From Lachnoclostridium sp. An169 (lineage in GTDB: Bacteria; Bacillota; Clostridia; Lachnospirales; Lachnospiraceae): a DNA stretch of 64,000 nt. The position numbers and the translations under genes were made by a program. How positions within the stretch are numbered: the first letter of the stretch is position 1; every line of letters starts with the position of its first letter. Below the pieces are notes generated by a model. The model made no database searches. It was not told the DNA's origin and saw nothing but the letters and a program-made list of their open reading frames with translations. Positions 8,309 to 16,708 of this stretch are shown piece by piece. The stretch lies in NCBI RefSeq assembly GCF_002160525.1, contig NZ_NFKT01000013.1:1-64000 (forward strand), given 5' to 3'.

Positions 8309-9001
8309 TCACGATTCACCATTCAGATAATCCGCTTCCACGCGCCCGTCGCTGATGCGGATGACTCTTCTGCTCTGCCGGGCAATGTCATCGTCGTGGG
8401 TGATGACGATGACGGTCCTGCCGCTTTTGTGGAGTTCTTTTAAAATATTCATGATTTCAACGGTCGATCTGCTGTCCAGATTCCCGGTGGGTTCATCCGC
8501 CAGTATGACAGGAGGCTGCGCGGCAATGGCCCTTGCCACGGCGACTCGCTGCTGTTGTCCGCCGGAAAGTTCCCCCGGCCGGTGCTTCATACGTTTCCCG
8601 AGACCGACTTTTGTGAGGGCGGCAGTGGCGAGCCTGCGCCGGGTCTGCTTTGAAACGCCCCGGTAGATCAGGGGAAGTTCTACATTCCCTATGGCGTCCA
8701 GATTCGGGATCAGGTTAAAACCCTGGAAGATGAAGCCGATCTCCTGGTTGCGGATTTCAGAGAGCTGATTGTCTGTCAGCCCGGATACGTCCCTGCCGTT
8801 CAGGTAATAGTGTCCGGATGTCGGGGTATCCAGACAGCCGAGCATGTTCATCAGCGTGGATTTTCCCGAACCGGAATGCCCTACAATAGCGACAAACTCC
8901 CCTTTTTCAATGGTCAGGCTGACGCCGTCAAGAGCGCGGACTTCATTCTCACCCGGATTGTAAATCTTATGTAAGTTCTCAACCCTTATGAGTGGTTCCA
9001 T
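8309..9001 (-). CDS. MacB/LolD-type ABC transporter ATPase
   Basis: 230-residue ATPase energising the MacB-type exporter encoded behind it. Walker A GHSGSGKST is at residues 41-49, the signature ELSGGQQQR near 145, Walker B VILADEPTGNLD near 165-176, and the switch histidine in VITHDD. Length and motifs fit the YknY/LolD class. It is the first gene of a three-gene operon. The promoter and operator at 9020-9067 overlap, so the operon is probably repressed until an inducer is sensed. The spacer to the adaptor gene is about 80 bp and holds nothing I recognise. Confidence 0.94.
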   Translation of the reverse strand: MEPLIRVENLHKIYNPGENEVRALDGVSLTIEKGEFVAIVGHSGSGKSTLMNMLGCLDTPTSGHYYLNGRDVSGLTDNQLSEIRNQEIGFIFQGFNLIPNLDAIGNVELPLIYRGVSKQTRRRLATAALTKVGLGKRMKHRPGELSGGQQQRVAVARAIAAQPPVILADEPTGNLDSRSTVEIMNILKELHKSGRTVIVITHDDDIARQSRRVIRISDGRVEADYLNGES

Positions 9002-9019
9002 AATAGTCTCCTTTTCATT

Positions 9020-9043
9020 ATTGTATTAATTAAGTAATACAAT
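9020..9043. promoter_or_regulatory. Palindromic operator TTGTATTA-N6-TAATACAA (export operon)
   Basis: A perfect 9-bp inverted repeat (ATTGTATTA / TAATACAAT) with a six-base spacer covers the -10 box of the promoter for the MacB-type operon. The same half-sites with the same spacer occur at 22091-22114, before the NatAB-type operon. The layout fits a dimeric repressor, perhaps of the GntR/YtrA kind, but no such gene is in this window. Confidence 0.7.
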
Positions 9044-9067
9044 AATACTGCAAAAGGAAAATGTCAA
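9039..9067 (-). promoter_or_regulatory. Promoter of the MacB-type export operon
   Basis: On the minus strand TTGACA (9062-9067) and TATTGT (9039-9044) are separated by 17 bases and lie about 40 bp before the ATPase start. The palindromic operator covers the -10 box. Confidence 0.65.
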
Positions 9068-9077
9068 TAGGGGAAGG

Positions 9078-10856
9078 TTATTTTGGAATGGAAAAACTGA
9101 TACAGGTTCCCTGCCCTTCATGGCTGAGGATTGTCAGACCGTTATTGCCAGGATAGGACAGAGTAAGCCGTTTATGGGTGTTTCTTACACCGATGTGGAA
9201 TTTCTGATCATCCGGGGCGTCGAGAGACTTACGAATTGCTGTCAGGCGATCACGGCGGATTCCTGCCCCGTTGTCCAGAATATGAAAGCGAAGAGAATCA
9301 CCTCTGTCCAGGATTTTAATCCGGATTACGAGGGAGTCCTGGGGCGAATGTATGCTGTACTGAATACTGTTTTCGAGAAGCGGCTGGAAAAGCATGCGGA
9401 TGACGCGGCAGTTCAGGATATCCTCGTCATATTCCCACAGAAGTGCAATCTGTCCCGGATGATGGAACTTCTGTATTTCCACATACTCTTTGCAGGAACA
9501 GATTTCCTCCCGGAGCGTGACGGGCGATGAAGAATCACCGAGAGCATAGCGCAGAATATCAGATAGTGCATGGATCAGCCTGCTTGCTGGAGCCTGATAT
9601 CCTTCCTGCTTGACGATTTCCATATCAATAGATTGGAGCGTATTGAAGAAAAAGTGTGGATTGATCTGAAGCTGAAGGGCTTTCAGCTCACTTAATGTTT
9701 TCTTTAGTTCCCCTTCTTTCACCTGCAGGGTAAGTGCATTATTTCTTACAAAGGTATGGATTACATGATTGAGGATAAGGTTATATTCATCAAGTTTTTC
9801 ACTGCCCTGATCATTTCTGCCGTCAAGCGGATAAGTGCCGGTTTCCGCCTGCCAGAGAATATCCAGAAGCTGTTCGATCTGGCTGAAATTTTTATTTGTC
9901 AGATAGAAACTGAATATCAGGCATAAAACTGCCGCAATGATAACTCCGGCAACGGCGCAGTAAAGGATCTGGTACATGAGCTGATAGATATCATGGGTTG
10001 GAACAAGAGAAAGAAAGTGAAGCCCATATTCGGGATAGGTAAATTCTGTCAGAATATAAGATTCTCCCTCATATCGGACAGGCATGAGATATCTGCCTTC
10101 CTCTGATGCGGAGAGAGAAAGCTGAAGGTGTACGCTGTTGTTTTTATCAAAATTCATAGCAGAGGCATTGTCATTGGAGAAGAGAAGCCTGCCTGCAGAA
10201 TCTGTGACAAGTATTGCCTCGTTGGAATAGTTCTCTATAGATGCCAGAAGTTGCGAAAGCACACTCTGGTTCAGATTTATAACAAGCACACCATCATAAT
10301 AATTGATCCGACGGTATATTGTGACAGCCTCGTGGGCTGCCTCAAAGGAATAGTTCTGAAAGGAACGGTTTACAATCCAGGCATCTTCTTTATCTGTATG
10401 GCTCTTGAAATCAGAAAGCCACTGTTGATCCGGCGTATCGGAGATGGAAGTGATCTGGCGTCCCGTCTGAAAAAATATATCATTTTCATTTGGATAGTAG
10501 ATATATACAGAGTCAATATAATTGCAGCCAGAACGGACATTTTCCAGGATGGAATACATGATGTCTTTTACGGCATTTTCCTTATAATTCAGAGATGCCT
10601 GATTGAGAATCCGGTACATGGACATGGAGACGTCAGTGCTGTTGTTAAGCATAACAGCCACTTCGTCCCCCTTTGTAAGAATCTCCTCCATGAGCCGTGT
10701 GCCGGTCTGGAATGTGCTCTGTGCTTGCGAGTTTGTGTTTTTCCGGATCTGAATATAAGAAAAAATGGACAGCAAAAGTCCGATAATGATTACGGGAAGA
10801 GAAAAAATAAAAAAGTAGCGGATAAATTTGTGGATAAAATACTTCTGTTTCATCAA
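9078..10856 (-). CDS. YesM-type sensor histidine kinase
   Basis: 592-residue membrane kinase. A membrane helix at about 13-33 is followed by an extracellular Cache-like sensor (35-285), a second helix (about 290-315), a HAMP-like linker, the His_kinase domain with the phospho-acceptor histidine in QINPHFFFNTLQ (near residue 397), and an ATPase domain with an N box around NSIQYS and a G box DNGAGI. This architecture is typical of kinases that sense carbohydrates or their binding proteins in Firmicutes. It is followed by the MacB operon and preceded by its regulator gene, 12 bp away. The pair is divergent from the sugar operon at 11799, its likely target. Confidence 0.93.
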   Translation of the reverse strand: MMKQKYFIHKFIRYFFIFSLPVIIIGLLLSIFSYIQIRKNTNSQAQSTFQTGTRLMEEILTKGDEVAVMLNNSTDVSMSMYRILNQASLNYKENAVKDIMYSILENVRSGCNYIDSVYIYYPNENDIFFQTGRQITSISDTPDQQWLSDFKSHTDKEDAWIVNRSFQNYSFEAAHEAVTIYRRINYYDGVLVINLNQSVLSQLLASIENYSNEAILVTDSAGRLLFSNDNASAMNFDKNNSVHLQLSLSASEEGRYLMPVRYEGESYILTEFTYPEYGLHFLSLVPTHDIYQLMYQILYCAVAGVIIAAVLCLIFSFYLTNKNFSQIEQLLDILWQAETGTYPLDGRNDQGSEKLDEYNLILNHVIHTFVRNNALTLQVKEGELKKTLSELKALQLQINPHFFFNTLQSIDMEIVKQEGYQAPASRLIHALSDILRYALGDSSSPVTLREEICSCKEYVEIQKFHHPGQIALLWEYDEDILNCRVIRMLFQPLLENSIQYSIHSPQDSLVIRIKILDRGDSLRFHILDNGAGIRRDRLTAIRKSLDAPDDQKFHIGVRNTHKRLTLSYPGNNGLTILSHEGQGTCISFSIPK

Positions 10857-10868
10857 AAGATTCCTGCC

Positions 10869-11615
10869 TTATTTTTGGATGGAGTTGTCGCGAAACTCTC
10901 TCGGAGTAATTTTGTAGTATTGTTTAAATGCACGGGTAAAATTTTTGGGGTTATCATATCCTACCATCAGTGCGATTTCGTAGGTCTTAAAATCAATGTT
11001 TTTCAGAAGTTCTGCAGCCCGTTTCATTCTGCTCTGAGTCAGATAATCGGAAAAGGTCATTCCGGTTATTTTGTGAAAGAGGCGAGAAAAGTAGCCCGGA
11101 CTTAAATGAACCGATATAGCAGCCGTATCCAGCGAGACATCGCTGAGATGGGACTGCACATAATCTTTGGCCGCATCAATCACTTTGGCGTGATACGTAT
11201 TATCTCCGGTATCCGGAATGTCGGTCTCATCGGGAGTTTCTGCTTCCAGTTCTTCTTTGATGCGGAGTACTGCGGCGGTTAATTCTTCGTATTTGATCGG
11301 CTTCAGAAGAAAGTCATGTACTTTATATCGGATTGCCTTCTGTGCATAATCAAAATGCCGGTATCCGGTCAGAATAATAATGGCAATAGAGTTCTTCTCC
11401 TCCCGAAGCATACGGACAAGGTCAAGTCCGGATATGCCGGGAAGCCGGATATCGCTCAGCAGAATATCTGCCGGATGACAGGAAAGATAGTGCCATGCAT
11501 CCTGACCGTTGGAAAAGCTTTCTGTGACCGTAATGCCAAGGGAATTCCAGGGAAACAGATTGACAAGGCATTCACGGATGTTGTCTTCATCCTCAACAAT
11601 AACCAGTTTGAGCAT
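10869..11615 (-). CDS. YesN-type response regulator with AraC output domain
   Basis: 248 residues. The receiver (1-120) has EDED at 8-11, the phospho-acceptor Asp55 in ILLSDIRLPG and Lys in LLKPIKYEE. After a short linker two AraC-type helix-turn-helix motifs fill about residues 150-248 (IALMVGYDNPKNFTRAFKQY). The open frame reaches 11657, but the ATG at 11615 begins the normal receiver strand (MLKLVIVEDE) and has AAGGAG nine bases upstream. It partners the YesM kinase that follows and probably activates the divergent binding-protein operon. Confidence 0.92.
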   Translation of the reverse strand: MLKLVIVEDEDNIRECLVNLFPWNSLGITVTESFSNGQDAWHYLSCHPADILLSDIRLPGISGLDLVRMLREEKNSIAIIILTGYRHFDYAQKAIRYKVHDFLLKPIKYEELTAAVLRIKEELEAETPDETDIPDTGDNTYHAKVIDAAKDYVQSHLSDVSLDTAAISVHLSPGYFSRLFHKITGMTFSDYLTQSRMKRAAELLKNIDFKTYEIALMVGYDNPKNFTRAFKQYYKITPREFRDNSIQK

Positions 11616-11798
11616 ATTGCACATCTCCTTTGAATAAAAATAGAAGAAAAATGTCAAAAAATGATACTTTTGCTGATAATGTTAGCATAATCTCGGAAGA
11701 AATGTCAAGGAAGGCACCTGTAAAGAAAATTACGGACATGGTAAATTGTATATCAGAAAGGATATCCGAGAAATGAAAAGAAAAGGAGGAACAGTTTT
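11616..11798. promoter_or_regulatory. Divergent regulatory region, YesN / sugar operon
   Basis: 183 bp separate the response-regulator start from the binding-protein gene. It is AT-rich and must hold both promoters. I cannot assign clear -35/-10 pairs on the plus strand, consistent with an activator-dependent promoter. AAAGGAGGA lies just before the ATG at 11799. Confidence 0.45.
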
Positions 11799-13136
11799 AT
11801 GAGAAAAAAGTATGTAGCGATGATGCTGGCGGCGATTCTAGGAATTTCAACGGCATTTGCTGCTGGTGGCTGCGGTCAGAACGATTCGGAAGAAAAGCAG
11901 GGAGAACAGGGAAATAGCGAAGAAAACGAAGAAGATATCACGCTGCGGTTTATGTGGTGGGGAGATGACGTGCGGCATGAAGCTACCCTGGCAGTAATCG
12001 AGCAGTACGAAGAAGCACATCCCAATGTAACGATTGAGGCGGAGTATGGCGGATATGACGGGTATTTTGAAAAACTTACCACACAGCTTTCCGGTGGTAC
12101 AGCAGCTGATATTATCCAGTATAATGCCAATACAGTTACGGATCTTATGGCAATCGGTGATGTCTTTGTCAATCTGGAAGACTACTCGGATGTACTTGAT
12201 ACTTCAGGATTTAATCAGGATTTTGTACAGAACTTTTCTTACTACGACGGAAAAATGATCGCCCTGCCGACAGGAGTAAACGGTGGAATCTGGCTTGCCA
12301 ATACAGCCCTGTTTGACGAGGTGGGGATTGATCCGGAAAGTATCGTGACATGGGACGATTTTATTGCGGCGGGCAAAAAGATGCATGAAGCCAACAGCAG
12401 CTATTATCTTTTTAATATTGATATCGAGACACTTGGAAAAGAGCTTTTAGGTTCCATTATGGCACAGATTACGGGCGAGGATATGATCGATGTTGATACC
12501 TATGAGATGAATTTTACAAAAGAGGATCTTCTCACGGCATTTACGCTCATTGAAGAAATGTACGACAACAATGTGTTGGAACCGGCAGCGGACAGCGCTC
12601 CGTATTCTCTGAAGATCAATACAAATCCGAAATGGATTAACCATGAACTGGCGGTCGCATATGGAGCAACCTCTAACATCTATGACGGGTATTATGATTT
12701 TAAGGATACAGCAGCGGCTCTTGATATGCCGGTGTTTGAAGACGCGAAAGAGACTGGAATCCTTTATGTTCCGCCGCAGATGATGGCAATATCGTCTACA
12801 TGTGAACATCCGGAGGTGGCCGCGGATTTCCTGAATTACTTTTTTAATGACGAGACAGCTCTGGATACACTGAAAGGATGCCGCTCGATCCCACCGACAG
12901 AAAAAGGACAGCAGATCTGCGAAGAAAAAGGATATATTGATCCGGTGCTTGTGACTGCTGTGGAAAAGGCTGCAGAGACAGGAACTGCTCATCAGAATAT
13001 CTACACCCCCACTGAGGTAGTGGAGATCCTTCAGGACGCGACAGAGAAAATTGCCTATGATCAGGGTGATGCGCAGAGTATTACGGAGGAGACGATGACT
13101 CTTCTTGAGGAAACACTGAACAGGCTGAAAGGATAG
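11799..13136 (+). CDS. Sugar ABC transporter substrate-binding lipoprotein
   Basis: 445 residues, solute-binding protein family 1. The signal peptide ends in AAGGC with the lipid-attached Cys25. The mature part shows the family hallmarks: TLRFMWWGDD near the N terminus, a TQLSGGTAADIIQYN segment and an ALPTGVNGGIWLANTALF hinge region. It should deliver an oligosaccharide to the permeases encoded next. It is the first gene of a six-gene operon whose enzymes suggest an unusual, possibly uronic-acid-containing substrate. A hairpin without a T-tract follows at 13180-13225 and may stabilise this highly expressed transcript segment. Confidence 0.93.
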   Translation: MRKKYVAMMLAAILGISTAFAAGGCGQNDSEEKQGEQGNSEENEEDITLRFMWWGDDVRHEATLAVIEQYEEAHPNVTIEAEYGGYDGYFEKLTTQLSGGTAADIIQYNANTVTDLMAIGDVFVNLEDYSDVLDTSGFNQDFVQNFSYYDGKMIALPTGVNGGIWLANTALFDEVGIDPESIVTWDDFIAAGKKMHEANSSYYLFNIDIETLGKELLGSIMAQITGEDMIDVDTYEMNFTKEDLLTAFTLIEEMYDNNVLEPAADSAPYSLKINTNPKWINHELAVAYGATSNIYDGYYDFKDTAAALDMPVFEDAKETGILYVPPQMMAISSTCEHPEVAADFLNYFFNDETALDTLKGCRSIPPTEKGQQICEEKGYIDPVLVTAVEKAAETGTAHQNIYTPTEVVEILQDATEKIAYDQGDAQSITEETMTLLEETLNRLKG

Positions 13137-13179
13137 CAATATCCTGAGGATACAGATAAGAAGAGGTTTTGGAAAGTAT

Positions 13180-13225
13180 GGGGATGCCGTAACATAGAAG
13201 GAAAAGTTCTGAGTGCGGCATCTCC
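13180..13225 (+). promoter_or_regulatory. Intercistronic hairpin after the binding-protein gene
   Basis: GGGGATGCCG (13180-13189) can pair with CGGCATCTCC (13216-13225), with one G-T pair. There is no following T-run, so this is more likely an mRNA-stabilising or partial-termination element between the binding-protein and permease genes than a full terminator. Confidence 0.5.
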
Positions 13226-13247
13226 GCTTTCAGAAAAGAGGTCAGGT

Positions 13248-14132
13248 ATGGGAAAAAAGAAAAAAAAGCTCGGGGATGCGAAAGGATACATATACATACT
13301 CCCGTGGATCGTTGGCTTTCTTATGTTTCAACTGCTTCCGCTGGCAAATTCTTTCCGGTATTCCCTTACAAACATTAAGCTTGGCGGAGATTACGATTTT
13401 ATCGGTCTTGACAATTATTTACGGATGTTTACGGGAGATGCGGATATCATTAATTCCGTGCTGGTCACACTGAAATATATTTTTATGACTGTTCCGGCAA
13501 AATTGATCTTCGCCCTTGCAGTCGCCATGCTGCTGAGCATGAAAATCAAAGGAATTCGCATATTCAGAACCGTTTACTATCTCCCGTCGATTCTGGGCGG
13601 AAGTGTGGCGATTTCTGCACTGTGGCGGGTCATGTTCATGAAAACAGGGATTGTAAATAATCTCCTTGGCACAGAGATCAACTGGCTGGGAGATCCGAAG
13701 TATGCCTTGATTACGATTGGTCTGATCGATGTCTGGCAGTTTGGTTCCTCCATGGTATTGTTTTTCGCGGCTCTTAAGCAGGTCCCTGCCGATCTGTATG
13801 AGGCGGCGCAGATAGATGGGGCGGGAAAAGTTCGGTCGTTTTTCCAGGTTACATTGCCGATGATAAGTCCGGTAATGCTGTTTAATATCGTAATGCAGAC
13901 AATCAATGCCCTGCAGAATTATACATCTGCATATGTTGTGACAGGGGGAGGACCGATAAAATCGACGAATGTTATGGCTCTTAAAATTTATGAGGATGCA
14001 TTTGTGAAATCAGATCTTGGATATGCCAGTGCGGAATCATGGCTTTTGTTTGTGCTTCTTCTGGCGCTGACCGGCGTGATCTTTATTACTTCGAAATTCT
14101 GGGTGTTCTATGGAGATGAGGGAGGCGAGTAA
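13248..14132 (+). CDS. Sugar ABC transporter permease (MalF/UgpA type)
   Basis: 294 residues with six predicted membrane helices and the cytoplasmic EAA loop (YEAAQIDGAGKVRSFFQVTLP, near 180-200) that docks the ATPase. The N terminus MGKKKKK is strongly basic. It is the first of two inner-membrane subunits for the importer with the binding protein at 11799; the second follows after 2 bp. No ATPase gene is in this operon. Confidence 0.93.
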   Translation: MGKKKKKLGDAKGYIYILPWIVGFLMFQLLPLANSFRYSLTNIKLGGDYDFIGLDNYLRMFTGDADIINSVLVTLKYIFMTVPAKLIFALAVAMLLSMKIKGIRIFRTVYYLPSILGGSVAISALWRVMFMKTGIVNNLLGTEINWLGDPKYALITIGLIDVWQFGSSMVLFFAALKQVPADLYEAAQIDGAGKVRSFFQVTLPMISPVMLFNIVMQTINALQNYTSAYVVTGGGPIKSTNVMALKIYEDAFVKSDLGYASAESWLLFVLLLALTGVIFITSKFWVFYGDEGGE

Positions 14133-14134
14133 CC

Positions 14135-14980
14135 GTGAAGAAAAGAAAAAGGAAACTGATGCGTTGGATATCATTTCTTGTTGTACTGGCTCTTGGCATT
14201 GTTATGATCTATCCTCTGATCTGGATGTTTTTTGCATCATTTAAAACAAATGATGAGATTAATCTTGCGACTGCACTTCTACCACAGCATTTTGATCTTT
14301 CCGGATTTATTGAAGGGTGGAAGTCATCCGGACAGTATACATTTACAGACTATTTTATCAATACGTTTGTCCTGGTTGTACCTACGGTACTGTTTACCGT
14401 TGTGTCCTGTACGGTTGTCGCGTACGGATTTGCCAGATTTTCATTTAAGGGAAATAAGCTTCTTTTCGGGATCATGCTTTCAACCCTTATGGTGCCAAAT
14501 TCCGTGCTGATTATCCCCCGATATCTCCTGTTTCGGGATTTCGGATGGCTGAACAGTTATATGCCGTTCTGGATGCCTGCCCTGTTTGCCTGCTATCCTT
14601 TTTTCATCTATCAGGAAGTGCAGTTCCTGCGGGGAATACCGAGAGAACTAGATGAGGCGGCAAAGATAGACGGGTGCGGTTCGTTCCAGATACTGACGAA
14701 GATTCTTCTGCCGGTACTGAAACCGTCTATGATGTCAATCTGTATTTTTCAGACAATCTGGACATGGAATGATTTTATGAATCCGCTGGTATATATCAAC
14801 AGTGTATCAAAATATCCGTTGTCACTTGCACTGCGGATGGGACTTGACGTAGCAGCTTCGGCAAACTGGAATGAGATTATGGCAATGGCGTGTGTGTCTG
14901 TTATTCCGCCGATGATCATGTTTTTCTGCCTGCAGAAGTATTTTGTGGAAGGGATTGCAACGTCAGGATTAAAAGGTTAG
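14135..14980 (+). CDS. Sugar ABC transporter permease (MalG/UgpE type)
   Basis: 281 residues, six membrane helices, EAA loop with LDEAAKIDGCG near 175-185 and the family C terminus ending in GLKG. The start is GTG at 14135, with GGGAGGCGAG ahead of it; the first ATG in frame lies inside the first conserved helix. It forms a heterodimer with the preceding permease. Confidence 0.93.
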   Translation: MKKRKRKLMRWISFLVVLALGIVMIYPLIWMFFASFKTNDEINLATALLPQHFDLSGFIEGWKSSGQYTFTDYFINTFVLVVPTVLFTVVSCTVVAYGFARFSFKGNKLLFGIMLSTLMVPNSVLIIPRYLLFRDFGWLNSYMPFWMPALFACYPFFIYQEVQFLRGIPRELDEAAKIDGCGSFQILTKILLPVLKPSMMSICIFQTIWTWNDFMNPLVYINSVSKYPLSLALRMGLDVAASANWNEIMAMACVSVIPPMIMFFCLQKYFVEGIATSGLKG

Positions 14981-14992
14981 TGGAGGAGAAAA

Positions 14993-16708
14993 ATGATGAG
15001 TGGTTATACATTTCGAGCAATGGAGGTTCATGATTTTACGCAGATCTGGAATCTGGATGAGATCAGGAGAAGACTGGATTTTATGGTCCGCAACGGGATG
15101 AATGCTCTGGTATTTCATGAGCCGGGGATAGAGGACAAGATTGTTTTTCCTGCAAAATTTCTGGGTGGAAGCGGGAATCCCGACAGTTACTACGATGCTT
15201 TCCTGGAGGTAGACCATGCGATTCTTTATCATGCCCTTCGGGAGAACCTGAATCTGAACCGCAGAGATTATATAAATCATGTCATTCGAGAAGCAAGAGA
15301 AGCAGGAGTGGACGTATATTTCGAAAACAAGGAACTCTGGTTTTCTGATTTTGTCCTGAAATACAGAAAAGAACTGATGCAGCAGGACGGCACGATCTGC
15401 CCCAGCGATCCGTTCTGGTATGAAGAGTTCCTTCCGTACAAGTATAAGGAGCTTTTCCTGGCACTTCCGGATCTGGCGGGAATCATATGTTCAATCGGTA
15501 CGGGAGAGGCGAGACTTGCAATCAGCAATACATTTGCCTGCGGGTGTGACAGATGTAAGAATCTGGATCCGGTGGAATGGTATAAGAATATGATACTGGG
15601 AATGTATAAGCCTTTTAAAGAGGCAGGAAAGAAGCTGATCATCCGGGATTTCATCTATACAAAAGCGGAACAGGAGCGGTTCCAGAAAGCGTTTATTGAT
15701 ATGCCGGAAGATATTGTACTCTCTCTGAAAAATACACCTCATGATTTCTATCCCACATTTCCCGACAATCCTCTGATGGGGCAGGTAGGAAGTCATCCGC
15801 AGATTACCGAGTATGATGTGAACGGGCAGTTCTTCGGCTGGGGAGCACAGCCTTCTGCGATGCTTTCCGACATCCGCCGCAGGCTGCGGTATGGAAAGGA
15901 GCATAATGTGACCGGATTTCTGGCACGGACAGACTGGGAGGGGGTGCAGGACTGGACCTGCTTTGATAACCTGAATATGGTGAATCTGTATGCAATAGCG
16001 GCGTGTGCAGAAGATGAGAATATCAGTGATGAAGCGATTTATCTGAAATGGCTTGAGGGAGAACATATGCTCCGGGAAAATCTGACACCGGGAGAACTGA
16101 AATCCTGTATCGGCAGGATGAAGGAATGGCTGGATGAAACATGGCCGATTGTGGAGAAAACAAATTTTGTCAACGGGTGTCTGTTTTCGAACGATAGCTG
16201 TATTCATCTGACACCGGATCAGTTCACCTTCATCGGCGGAACCCACCACAGTTTAAGTGAGTGGGATCCGGAAAAGAAAGACGCCCTTGAAATGTCTGCA
16301 GAAAACATTAGAAAAATTATCGGAGATAAAGAGTGGGCGAGAGAAAAATGCGAGAAACTGGCAGATCAGGTCTCCTCAGGAAATCCGGGACTGACAGAAG
16401 AAGCATATGATAAGGTGAAAGAGCATTTTGAGTTTATGCGCTGGTATGTGAGAGGATTCCGGTTAACTGCAAGAGGCTACTGTTTTGGGCGGTATGTGCG
16501 GGAAAAAGATGGCAATGATGTGATTGCAGAAGGAAAGACTGCTGCAGAACTTCTGAAAGAAAACATTCAGGAGATGGAATGTTACCGGGAAAAGCTGTGT
16601 ACTATGCCGTTTATCCATACATATCCGTTTGATGCACAGCTGAATCCGGAACGTGTAGATTTCTATATTCAAGCTTTGAAGAAAATGTCAGGAGGAACTG
16701 CGAGATGA
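14993..16708 (+). CDS. GH67-like (alpha-glucuronidase-superfamily) protein
   Basis: 571 residues without a signal peptide, so cytoplasmic. The layout suggests a TIM-barrel glycosidase. The N-terminal segment (RRRLDFMVRNGMNALVFHEP) is like GH20/GH67-type barrels, and the central part with QFFGWGAQPS, GFLARTDWEGVQDWT and NLYAIAACAEDE recalls the C-terminal region of bacterial alpha-glucuronidases. A pair of cysteines (FACGCDRC near 180-187) could bind metal. Two ATGs are adjacent; GGAGGAG lies four bases from the first. Because it overlaps the next gene by ATGA and follows sugar permeases, it probably processes the imported oligosaccharide. Assignment to GH67 is inference from partial similarity; activity is unknown. 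Confidence 0.6.
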   Translation: MMSGYTFRAMEVHDFTQIWNLDEIRRRLDFMVRNGMNALVFHEPGIEDKIVFPAKFLGGSGNPDSYYDAFLEVDHAILYHALRENLNLNRRDYINHVIREAREAGVDVYFENKELWFSDFVLKYRKELMQQDGTICPSDPFWYEEFLPYKYKELFLALPDLAGIICSIGTGEARLAISNTFACGCDRCKNLDPVEWYKNMILGMYKPFKEAGKKLIIRDFIYTKAEQERFQKAFIDMPEDIVLSLKNTPHDFYPTFPDNPLMGQVGSHPQITEYDVNGQFFGWGAQPSAMLSDIRRRLRYGKEHNVTGFLARTDWEGVQDWTCFDNLNMVNLYAIAACAEDENISDEAIYLKWLEGEHMLRENLTPGELKSCIGRMKEWLDETWPIVEKTNFVNGCLFSNDSCIHLTPDQFTFIGGTHHSLSEWDPEKKDALEMSAENIRKIIGDKEWAREKCEKLADQVSSGNPGLTEEAYDKVKEHFEFMRWYVRGFRLTARGYCFGRYVREKDGNDVIAEGKTAAELLKENIQEMECYREKLCTMPFIHTYPFDAQLNPERVDFYIQALKKMSGGTAR